The position numbers and the translations under genes were made by a program. This document shows, piece after piece, positions 1 to 7,297 of a stretch of 64,000 bases of DNA. The first letter of the stretch is position 1; every line of letters starts with the position of its first letter. The notes beneath the pieces were generated by a model. That model was given only the letters and a program-made list of their open reading frames with translations, searched no databases and was not told the origin of the DNA. The stretch is from Tepidanaerobacter sp. EBM-38. Lineage in GTDB: Bacteria > Bacillota > Thermosediminibacteria > Thermosediminibacterales > Tepidanaerobacteraceae. The stretch lies in NCBI GenBank assembly GCA_001896545.1, contig MPOT01000041.1:1-64000 (forward strand), given 5' to 3'.

Positions 1-9
1 CACATGCAA

Positions 10-96
10 GCCGAAGTGGTGGAACTGGCAGACGCGCTGGACTCAAAATCCAGTGGTAGCAATACCATGCGGGTTCGATTCCCGCCTTCGGCACCA
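10..96 (+). tRNA. tRNA-Leu (anticodon CAA)
   Basis: Cloverleaf with acceptor arms GCCGAAG and CTTCGGC, discriminator A and an encoded CCA at 94-96. The anticodon stem CTGGA/TCCAG holds loop CTCAAAA, giving anticodon CAA for the UUG leucine codon. A long variable arm (class II tRNA) and a T arm with GGTTCGATTCC are present. It is followed 15 nt later by an intrinsic terminator, so it ends a transcript that begins outside the window. Confidence 0.97.
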
Positions 97-111
97 GATA
101 TGACAATGACT

Positions 112-150
112 ACAGAGTTTTGGAACAAAAATCCAAAACTCTGTTTTTTT
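112..150 (+). terminator. Rho-independent terminator after tRNA-Leu
   Basis: Perfect 13-bp inverted repeat (arms 112-124 and 132-144) with a 7-nt loop, followed by a run of T. It closes the tRNA-Leu transcript. Confidence 0.93.
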
Positions 151-447
151 AGTTTTGACCACCAAAAAACATATTATATGTAAAAACCTACATATCGTTT
201 TTCAATACATTATCTAATCTTTTTGCTGCTTTAATATCTGTATTTTTAGTTACCTTATTAATAAATATTACAATCTGTATGAAGATTGCTTTTTATAAAA
301 AAACTTCTTGATTTTTGTATTAAACGATGGTACTCTATATATCATAGACATGCATTCGCAAGACGCGTACAAGAGGGGAGGTTAGATTAGCTGTAAAACG
401 GTATTCCTTACTTGAATATGATGTTATTATAAAGGGGGAAAAGTAAA
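151..447. other. Intergenic region upstream of livK
   Basis: About 300 AT-rich bases with no convincing open reading frame, riboswitch or T-box. A weak TTGTAT / TATATC pair near 317-345 could be a promoter for livK but is not convincing. The ribosome site AAAGGGGGAA at 431-440 belongs to livK. Confidence 0.5.
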
Positions 448-1653
448 TTGAATTTAAAACGAATGAGGAAACTATTTGTTGTATCTGTAATTCTTTTGTT
501 AACAATGTCACTTGCGTTGTCAGGCTGTGGCAGCAAGCCGGCTGAAACAGAAAAGAAAGATGATGGTGCTGAACAAAAAGCTGCAGATGAAGATGTTATC
601 AGAATTGGCGTTTATGAACCCATGACAGGGGCTAGTGCTGCTGGTGGCCAGATGACAGTAGAAGGTATTGAGTTGGCAAAGGAAATGTATCCAGAAGTGC
701 TTGGTAAAGAAATCAAGTTGTTTATTGTAGATAACAAGACAGATAAAACTGAATCTGCTAATGCCGTTGCACGATTGATTGAAAAAGATAAAGTCTGTGT
801 AATAATCGGTTCCTACGGTAGTTCAAATTCAATGGCTGGAGGACAAGTTGCTAAAGAGAAAAAAGTCCCGGTAATTGGATGTTCACCAACAAATCCTCTC
901 GTTACCCTTGACAATGACTATTATTTTAGGGTGTGTTTCATAGATCCATTTCAGGGTAAAGTAATGGCAAAATACGCATTTAATACACTAAAAGCCAAAA
1001 AGGCCGCCATAATAATGGACATGGCCAATGATTACTCGGTAGGTCTTTCTAATTTCTTCAGAGAGGCTTTTATAGAGCTAACCGGAGATAAAGATGCCAT
1101 TGTTGCTGAAACGAAATATAAGACAAATGACCAGGATTTTTCAGCACAGCTGACTGCAATAAAAGATTTAAAACCTGATGTAATTTTTGCTCCTGGTAAT
1201 TATGGTGAATCCGCCTTGCTTATAAAACAGGCAAGAGACCTGGGAATTACCGCACCATTCCTTGGCGGAGATACCTATGAAGCACCGGAATTTATAGATA
1301 TAGGCGGCAAAGAAGTTGAAGGAGTATCGTTTAGTACCCATTACACAGCTGAAGCTCCCGTTACCGAAGTTTCAAAAGAATTTTTAGATGCCTTTGAGAA
1401 AAAACATGGTCAAGCCCCGAGCGCTTTTGCAGCCTTAGGTTTTGATGCCTATCTTGTAGCTAGAGAAGCAATTGAAAAGGCCGGTTCTACAGATCCACAG
1501 GCTATAAGGGATGCAATTGCTAAAATTCAAGACTTTGAAGGCGCAACCGGTATAATTACCCTTGATGAAAATGGAGATGCAAATAAAAGCGCAGTGATAA
1601 AACAAGTAAAAGATGGTAAGTTCGTTTATATTGAAACAGTTCAACCCGATTAA
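448..1653 (+). CDS. livK: Branched-chain amino-acid ABC transporter, substrate-binding lipoprotein
   Basis: 401 residues. The N-terminus is a lipoprotein signal: basic start, hydrophobic core and lipobox LSGC with the lipidated Cys at residue 27. A short Glu/Lys/Ala linker follows, then a type I periplasmic-binding fold beginning IRIGVYEPMTG, as in LivJ/LivK and amide-binding proteins. It should sit on the outer face of the membrane and deliver a branched-chain amino acid or related amide to LivHMGF, encoded immediately downstream in the same direction. The start is TTG, chosen because AAAGGGGGAA lies 8 nt upstream. The exact ligand cannot be read from sequence. Confidence 0.92.
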   Translation: MNLKRMRKLFVVSVILLLTMSLALSGCGSKPAETEKKDDGAEQKAADEDVIRIGVYEPMTGASAAGGQMTVEGIELAKEMYPEVLGKEIKLFIVDNKTDKTESANAVARLIEKDKVCVIIGSYGSSNSMAGGQVAKEKKVPVIGCSPTNPLVTLDNDYYFRVCFIDPFQGKVMAKYAFNTLKAKKAAIIMDMANDYSVGLSNFFREAFIELTGDKDAIVAETKYKTNDQDFSAQLTAIKDLKPDVIFAPGNYGESALLIKQARDLGITAPFLGGDTYEAPEFIDIGGKEVEGVSFSTHYTAEAPVTEVSKEFLDAFEKKHGQAPSAFAALGFDAYLVAREAIEKAGSTDPQAIRDAIAKIQDFEGATGIITLDENGDANKSAVIKQVKDGKFVYIETVQPD

Positions 1654-1711
1654 ACATAAGAATTTTTTAAAGTAAAATTTAGCATACCTTTAAACAATAA
1701 AATAAAATAGC

Positions 1712-1735
1712 TCTGCCCGGGGTATCCCGGGCAGA
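1712..1735 (+). repeat. GC-rich hairpin between livK and livH
   Basis: Perfect 10-bp stem (1712-1721 with 1726-1735) with a GTAT loop and no T run after it. It is too GC-rich to be chance in this AT-rich DNA. It is better explained as an RNA-processing or 3'-end-stabilising element of the livK message, which would make more binding protein than permease, than as a full terminator. Confidence 0.75.
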
Positions 1736-1760
1736 TTCATGAAACTGGAGGTTTTTTCAT

Positions 1761-2654
1761 ATGACAGTTGGACTTTTTTTTCAGCATCTTGTCAATGGTA
1801 TTTCCCTTGGAAGCCTCTATGCCCTTATTGCTATAGGATATACTATGGTATATGGAATTGTAAGACTTATAAACTTCGCTCATGGTGATATAATCATGTT
1901 GGCGGCATATTTTGTATTTTTTGGCGTAGGGATGTTTTCACTTCCATGGTGGCTGGCAGCCGTAGTCTCCATTGCACTTACGGTCTTGGTCGGCATAGTC
2001 ATAGAAAAGGCCGCGTATAAGCCGCTAAGAGAGGCACCGCGAATCTCTGTACTAATTTCAGCTATAGGGGTTTCGTTTTTTTTAGAAAACATGGGTTTGG
2101 TAGTGTTTGGAGGCCGCGCAAAAGCATTTTACGTACCACCTATTTTTAAAGGTGTTATCAACATATCAGGTGTTTCAATCACAAGTCTTGGCATAATTAT
2201 ACCTATAATTTCTGCAATCTTATTGATCGGTATGGTGTATATTGTCAACCATACCGTAACCGGAATGGCAATGAGAGCATGTTCCAAAGACATGGATACG
2301 GCCAAGCTCATGGGTATAGATGTGGATGGAATAATATCATTCACATTTGGAATCGGTTCTGCCTTGGCAGCAGTAGGCGGCATTATGTGGGCACTAAAAT
2401 ATCCTCAGATTCATCCGCTCATAGGCATTATGCCCGGACTCAAGTGCTTTATAGCCGCGGTTGTAGGCGGTATCGGAAATATTCCAGGAGCTATGCTTGG
2501 GGGATTCCTTTTGGGACTTGGAGAAATTTTGCTTGTAGCATTTTTGCCTGGTCTTTCAGGATATAGGGATGCATTTGCATTCATTATTTTGATAGTAATT
2601 CTGCTGTTTAAGCCCACCGGTATCTTGGGTGAGAAAGTGGCAGAGAAGGTGTAG
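1761..2654 (+). CDS. livH: Branched-chain amino-acid ABC transporter permease LivH
   Basis: 297 residues, strongly hydrophobic, about eight membrane segments. The N-terminal pattern LVNGISLGSLYALIAIGYT and the downstream YGIVRLINFAHG are the LivH signature. The conserved cytoplasmic loop that contacts the ATPases is visible around residues 170-190 (MAMRACSKDMDTAKLMGID). It is one half of the transmembrane pore with LivM. ATG start with GGAGG 10 nt upstream. livM begins at the base after its stop codon, implying translational coupling. Confidence 0.95.
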   Translation: MTVGLFFQHLVNGISLGSLYALIAIGYTMVYGIVRLINFAHGDIIMLAAYFVFFGVGMFSLPWWLAAVVSIALTVLVGIVIEKAAYKPLREAPRISVLISAIGVSFFLENMGLVVFGGRAKAFYVPPIFKGVINISGVSITSLGIIIPIISAILLIGMVYIVNHTVTGMAMRACSKDMDTAKLMGIDVDGIISFTFGIGSALAAVGGIMWALKYPQIHPLIGIMPGLKCFIAAVVGGIGNIPGAMLGGFLLGLGEILLVAFLPGLSGYRDAFAFIILIVILLFKPTGILGEKVAEKV

Positions 2655-3719
2655 GTGAAAAATATGGCTAAAAAATATCGAAATGCTATTTTAACCACTG
2701 TTCTGATAGCAGCTTTTTTTATTTTTTTATCTTGGACTAAAACTCATTTAGATGCCTATGTAATGAGAATATTTAATCTTTGTGCGATAAATACCATTCT
2801 TGCGCTGAGTTTAAATTTAACCAATGGATTTACAGGTCTTTTCTCTTTAGGTACAGCCGGATTTATGGCTATCGGGGCATATACCAGCGCTCTTTTGACA
2901 ATGCCTCCGGGTATAAAAACCATGAATTTTTTCATGCAGCCTATAAACCCAATGCTGTTAAATATCAATGTCCACTTTTTCTTTGCGCTGCTCATAGCCG
3001 GTATTTTGTCGGCCTTAGTTGGGTTTCTGATTGGTGCACCGGTATTGAAACTTAAGGGTGATTATCTGGCTATTGCTACATTGGGTTTTGGAGAAATAAT
3101 TTCAGTTGTATTTACAAATACCCAGACGATTACTAACGGTGCCTTAGGTCTAAAGGGGATACCTCAATATACCGACCAATATTGGAGTTGGGGTGTAGCT
3201 ATCGTAATTATTTTAGGATTAAAATCATTAGTAAACTCTAGCTATGGTAGAGCCTTCAAAGCCATACGTGAAGATGAAATAGCTGCACAGGCTATGGGTA
3301 TTAATCTTTTTAGTCATAAGACACTATCATTTACTGTAAGTGCGTTTATTGCTGGCATTGGCGGTGCTCTTCTTGCAAATCTGAATTCAACAATAGATCC
3401 TACCATGTTTAGATTTTTCTTCACATATCAGATTCTGTTGATGGTTGTGCTTGGCGGCATGGGGAGTATTACGGGATCCGTTATTTCGGCATGCATAATA
3501 ACGGTTCTGATGGAATTGCTTCGAGTAGTAGAATCGCCCATGGATTTAGGATTTATAAGCTTACCTGGAATTTCTGGAATGAGAATGGTGGTTTTTGCTA
3601 TTCTTCTTATTCTGGTAGTATTGTTTCTGAGGCATGGGATAATGGGTGAGAATGAAATATCATGGGATATGCTGCTGGGAAAGGAGAGCGGTCATCGTGG
3701 CAATTTTGGAAGTCAATAA
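2655..3719 (+). CDS. livM: Branched-chain amino-acid ABC transporter permease LivM
   Basis: 354 residues with about nine membrane segments. Family markers are LALSLNLTNGFTGLFSLG near residue 50, where the NLxxGxxGLxSLG motif is typical of LivM, and the coupling loop YGRAFKAIREDEIAAQAMGI near residue 195. It pairs with LivH. The GTG at 2655 is preferred because AGAAGGTG is 5-6 nt upstream; an in-frame ATG at 2664 is the alternative. The 3' end overlaps livG by 23 nt. Confidence 0.94.
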   Translation: MKNMAKKYRNAILTTVLIAAFFIFLSWTKTHLDAYVMRIFNLCAINTILALSLNLTNGFTGLFSLGTAGFMAIGAYTSALLTMPPGIKTMNFFMQPINPMLLNINVHFFFALLIAGILSALVGFLIGAPVLKLKGDYLAIATLGFGEIISVVFTNTQTITNGALGLKGIPQYTDQYWSWGVAIVIILGLKSLVNSSYGRAFKAIREDEIAAQAMGINLFSHKTLSFTVSAFIAGIGGALLANLNSTIDPTMFRFFFTYQILLMVVLGGMGSITGSVISACIITVLMELLRVVESPMDLGFISLPGISGMRMVVFAILLILVVLFLRHGIMGENEISWDMLLGKESGHRGNFGSQ

Positions 3720-4467
3720 AATAACCATTAAATTCGGAGGTTTAACCGCAGTTTCTGATTTTTCATTAAATCTAAACGAGGGTGAAATAGTAGGCTTAAT
3801 TGGTCCAAACGGTGCAGGCAAGACTACCGCCTTCAACGCCATAACCGGAATATATGTTCCTACATCCGGAAGTATAATGTTTCAAGGAAACGATATTACT
3901 AGACTTTTACCGGATAAAATAACAAAACTCGGAGTGGCAAGGACGTTTCAAAATATACGACTTTTTGAAAACATGTCTGTTTTTGAAAATGTTCTGGTAG
4001 GCCATCATCTTAGAATAAAATCGAGTTTTATTGATGCAACCTTGCGAACACCTAAATATAATAGAGAAGAAAAAATGATGAGAGATCAGACCCTTGAACT
4101 GCTGGAAAAAGTAAATCTCACGGAATACCTTAATGAAAAGGCAAGTTCGTTGCCATATGGTCAACAAAGACATTTGGAAATAGCACGGGCTCTTGCAACC
4201 CGCCCTAAACTTCTTTTACTGGATGAACCGGCTGCCGGAATGAACCCCAAGGAATCGGAAGAGTTAATGAAGTTTTTAAAACAAATCCGGGATAAATTTA
4301 ACCTGACAATTTTGCTTATCGAACATCATATGCAAGTAGTTATGGGGATTTGTGAAAGAATTCTAGTACTTGATCATGGAATAACCATAGCTGAAGGCAC
4401 GCCTGATGAAGTTCAAAACAATCAGAAGGTTATAGAAGCATATCTGGGGGTGGAGTTGGATGCTTGA
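3697..4467 (+). CDS. livG: Branched-chain amino-acid ABC transporter ATP-binding protein LivG
   Basis: 256 residues. Walker A is GPNGAGKTT, followed by the LivG-specific VARTFQNIRLFENMSV stretch, signature SSLPYGQQRHLEIARAL and Walker B LLLLDEPAAGMNPKE. It hydrolyses ATP at the inner face of the LivHM pore. An upstream in-frame ATG at 3646 would add 17 unlike-family residues from inside livM. The GTG at 3697 has AAGGAG 10 nt upstream and gives the normal family N-terminus (MAILEVNKITIKFGG). It overlaps livF by 8 nt. Confidence 0.95.
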   Translation: MAILEVNKITIKFGGLTAVSDFSLNLNEGEIVGLIGPNGAGKTTAFNAITGIYVPTSGSIMFQGNDITRLLPDKITKLGVARTFQNIRLFENMSVFENVLVGHHLRIKSSFIDATLRTPKYNREEKMMRDQTLELLEKVNLTEYLNEKASSLPYGQQRHLEIARALATRPKLLLLDEPAAGMNPKESEELMKFLKQIRDKFNLTILLIEHHMQVVMGICERILVLDHGITIAEGTPDEVQNNQKVIEAYLGVELDA

Positions 4468-5164
4468 AGTAAAAAATCTGAATGTAAGATACGGTGGTAT
4501 TCATGCGGTAAGAGGCATCGATTTTAATGTTCCTGAAGGAAGTATCGTAACACTTATAGGTGCAAATGGTGCCGGTAAGAGCTCCTCTCTTAGAGCAATA
4601 TGCAATCTAGTTAAGAAAACCGGCAATGTAGCATTTATGGGTCAAGACATTTCCAAAATACCTACAAAAGATATTGTAAAGATGGGAATAACCATGGTTC
4701 CCGAAGGCAGAAGGGTATTTAGTGATTTGACAATATATGAAAATCTGATTTTGGGTGCTTATACAAGAAAAGATAAAGAAAACGTAAAGAAAGACATGGA
4801 ATGGGTCTACTCAATTTTTCCGCGGCTTAAAGAAAGGGAAACTCAGATGGCAGGTACGCTTTCAGGCGGTGAGCAGCAGATGCTGGCCTTGGGTAGGGCT
4901 TTAATGTCAAGGCCAAAGCTTTTAATGTTGGATGAACCGTCATTAGGCCTTGCACCAATACTTGTAAGGGATGTTTTTTCAGTAATAAAAAAGATTCATG
5001 ATGATGGGGTAACAATTCTTTTAATTGAACAAAATGCTCGTATGGCTTTAAAAATAGCAGATTATGCTTATGTCCTCGAAACCGGAACAATAACACTTAC
5101 CGGAACCGGAGAAGAACTTCTTAAAAATGACAAGGTGTTGAAGGCTTATTTGGGTGCGGTTTAG
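4460..5164 (+). CDS. livF: Branched-chain amino-acid ABC transporter ATP-binding protein LivF
   Basis: 234 residues, the normal LivF length. Walker A is GANGAGKSS, followed by the LivF-type stretch MVPEGRRVFSDLTIYENL, signature LSGGEQQMLALGRALM and Walker B LLMLDEPSLGLAP. It forms the ATPase heterodimer with LivG. It starts 8 nt inside livG, so the two are translationally coupled. It is the last gene of the importer; I saw no strong terminator in the 155 nt that follow. Confidence 0.95.
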   Translation: MLEVKNLNVRYGGIHAVRGIDFNVPEGSIVTLIGANGAGKSSSLRAICNLVKKTGNVAFMGQDISKIPTKDIVKMGITMVPEGRRVFSDLTIYENLILGAYTRKDKENVKKDMEWVYSIFPRLKERETQMAGTLSGGEQQMLALGRALMSRPKLLMLDEPSLGLAPILVRDVFSVIKKIHDDGVTILLIEQNARMALKIADYAYVLETGTITLTGTGEELLKNDKVLKAYLGAV

Positions 5165-5319
5165 TTGCCGAAAAATTTAAGACTTACTTGAATTGAAAGA
5201 TTAGGAAGAATTCTAAATAATTCTCCTGTAAGCTGTGGCAATATAAATTCTTTGAAGGAATTTTAAATACTAAAGTCGAATATTTAGAAGAATAAAGTGA
5301 GGGGAGGGCATATTACAAA

Positions 5320-5895
5320 TTGAGTGCAGAAAAAGACCTCGTACGCCGGGCTAAGAGAGGCGATATTTCAGCCTTTGAAGACCTAATTTCCGGGTATGAG
5401 AAGAAAGTATATAATACTGCTTATCGATTTTTTAATAACGCAGAAGATGCTATGGATGTAAGTCAGGAGATTTTCATAAAAGTATTTACCTCCCTTCGTA
5501 GATTCAGGGAAGATTCAAGCTTCTCAACATGGCTATATCGTATTGCGGTAAATACGTGCATAGATTTTTTAAGGAAAAAGAGAGAGGATGTTCTTCCTAT
5601 AAAAGAGGAAATAGTCATGGATGATAAAATAGAGTTAGGATTTCATACTGAATTGCCGGAAGAATTTGTGGAAAAGCAAGAGGCTAAACAAGCCATTATG
5701 AAAGCAATAAGCACCTTACCGGAAGAACAGCGAATATGTATTATATTAAGAGATGTCCAGGGCTTCAGTTATACTGAAATCAGCGATATACTATCATGCT
5801 CCCTCGGCACAGTAAAATCAAGATTATTCAGAGGCCGCCGGGCTTTAAAAGAAAACCTTAAGGATTCGGAACTTTTTTCAGCAAATGACGTCTAA
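5320..5895 (+). CDS. ECF-type RNA polymerase sigma factor (SigW-like)
   Basis: 191 residues. Region 2 spans roughly residues 10-85, with NAEDAMDVSQEIFIKVF and the DNA-melting stretch FSTWLYRIAVNTCIDFLRKK. Region 4 spans residues 125-180, with LPEEQRICIILRDVQGFSY and the helix-turn-helix TEISDILSCSLGTVKSRLFR. There is no region 3, as expected for group 4 sigma factors. TTG start with GGGGAGGG about 11 nt upstream. The next gene encodes a zinc anti-sigma protein overlapping or closely spaced, so the two form a sigma/anti-sigma pair. The regulon cannot be inferred. Confidence 0.93.
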   Translation: MSAEKDLVRRAKRGDISAFEDLISGYEKKVYNTAYRFFNNAEDAMDVSQEIFIKVFTSLRRFREDSSFSTWLYRIAVNTCIDFLRKKREDVLPIKEEIVMDDKIELGFHTELPEEFVEKQEAKQAIMKAISTLPEEQRICIILRDVQGFSYTEISDILSCSLGTVKSRLFRGRRALKENLKDSELFSANDV

Positions 5896-5920
5896 ATTTT
5901 ATAAAGAGGGGGGAAGCAAC

Positions 5921-7207
5921 GTGGCATGCAAAATTTACGAAGATTTGATTGACAAATATGTCGAAGGCCTGGTAACTGCTGAAGAAAAGAATATTTTAGA
6001 AGAACATATAAAAGTCTGCTCTGATTGCCGGCAAGAAGTAAAAGAACTTCAACAAATAATAAAAACGGCTGGTTCTTTGGAACAAATTGAGTTGCCACCA
6101 AATTTTGCACCCAACCTAATGGAAAAAATTAACAGCATTGCTTCCGAGCAAAGACCGGTTGATAAATCATCGCGTTTTATACGATTTTTAAGAAGTATTC
6201 CCGCATTTATATCAAATTCATATTATTATAACAAGAAGGCATTTACTGCGGTGATGAGCGTACTTATCATCGGTGTATTTGTGGTTACTTTATCCAAAAT
6301 GGGAATTCTTAGTATGAATTATACTGAAAACAGTATAAAGGATGAAGCACCGCAGATTTCAGCACCTGCTGCCGAACCTTATGAGATGAGGAGCAGTTCC
6401 AAGATGCTACCACAGGATCAGATTGAAGATGAAAGTTTTGATGGAGCCAATGAGCTGAATATGGCGGGGCAGAGCTTGAAGACATTTGCAGCTGAGGAAA
6501 GAGCCCAAAAAATCATTAAAAATGCCGACATATCTATATATGTAGAGAATTTTGATGAAAAAGTCGATAAAATTATAAATTTTGTCGATGAATTAGGAGG
6601 CTATATAGAAAGCAGCCAAATTGAGGGTTCGGCATCTGCCGACTCATCTCGAAGAGCTTATATTACTCTAAGAATACCCCAAGCTGAACTTACAAAAGCT
6701 TTAGATGTGTTCAAAGCTATGGGGAAGGTCAGCAGCCAGCACATAGGCGGAGAGAACATTACCGAGGCATATTACGATACAGCCGCAAGAGTTCGTAATC
6801 TTGAGCAGCAAGAACAAAGGCTTCTTGAAATATTGCAAATGGCAAAAAGTGTCGACGAAGTATTGAAAATAGAAAATGAACTTAATCGTGTAAGAACAGA
6901 TATTGATACACTGACGGGTCAACTTGTTGCGTGGGATAAGATGGTGGAAATGTCTCTTGTAAATTTAAATTTAATTGAACAGGAACCTTCAAAAGAAAAA
7001 CTTGGCGCATTAAATTTACAGGAATTGTCACGAAGGGCGAAGCAAGGCTTTATTATAGCGATAAACTTTTTATTAAATCTATTGGCATCTTTAGCGGAAG
7101 TCATTGGGGCTTTGTTGCCTATAGCAATTATAGCAGGTGTTTTGTTTAAAGGCATTTACTCGATTATTAAAAGATTTACTAATCGGAAAAAGAAAAGCCG
7201 GCCTTAA
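5921..7207 (+). CDS. Membrane anti-sigma factor: zinc-finger N-terminus fused to DUF4349
   Basis: 428 residues from GTG 5921, which has GAGGGGGG 7-8 nt upstream; an ATG at 5885 inside the sigma gene is the longer alternative. Residues 1-45 carry the anti-sigma zinc motif His-x3-Cys-x2-Cys (EEHIKVCSDC), which should bind the ECF sigma factor in the cytoplasm. A membrane helix (VMSVLIIGVFVVTL) lies near residue 115. The outer part matches DUF4349: a coiled-coil-rich domain with ARVRNLEQQEQRLLEIL, ending in a C-terminal membrane helix and a basic tail. The large outer domain is a plausible sensor of envelope state, which is inference. Confidence 0.88.
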   Translation: MACKIYEDLIDKYVEGLVTAEEKNILEEHIKVCSDCRQEVKELQQIIKTAGSLEQIELPPNFAPNLMEKINSIASEQRPVDKSSRFIRFLRSIPAFISNSYYYNKKAFTAVMSVLIIGVFVVTLSKMGILSMNYTENSIKDEAPQISAPAAEPYEMRSSSKMLPQDQIEDESFDGANELNMAGQSLKTFAAEERAQKIIKNADISIYVENFDEKVDKIINFVDELGGYIESSQIEGSASADSSRRAYITLRIPQAELTKALDVFKAMGKVSSQHIGGENITEAYYDTAARVRNLEQQEQRLLEILQMAKSVDEVLKIENELNRVRTDIDTLTGQLVAWDKMVEMSLVNLNLIEQEPSKEKLGALNLQELSRRAKQGFIIAINFLLNLLASLAEVIGALLPIAIIAGVLFKGIYSIIKRFTNRKKKSRP

Positions 7208-7234
7208 ATCCCTAAAGATATAGGGATTTTTTTG
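7208..7234 (+). terminator. Rho-independent terminator of the sigma/anti-sigma operon
   Basis: ATCCCTA (7208-7214) pairs with TAGGGAT (7221-7227) across a 6-nt loop and is followed by a T run. It starts immediately after the stop codon. Confidence 0.88.
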
Positions 7235-7297
7235 TTTCCTTGCAGGTTTTTAATAATTTTTGGTGAAATAATAGTAGTAAAATAGGAGTTGAGTAGT

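Noticed and set aside
151-447. Riboswitch or leader gene ahead of livK
   Set aside because: No stable conserved-looking structure, terminator or peptide frame could be found there.
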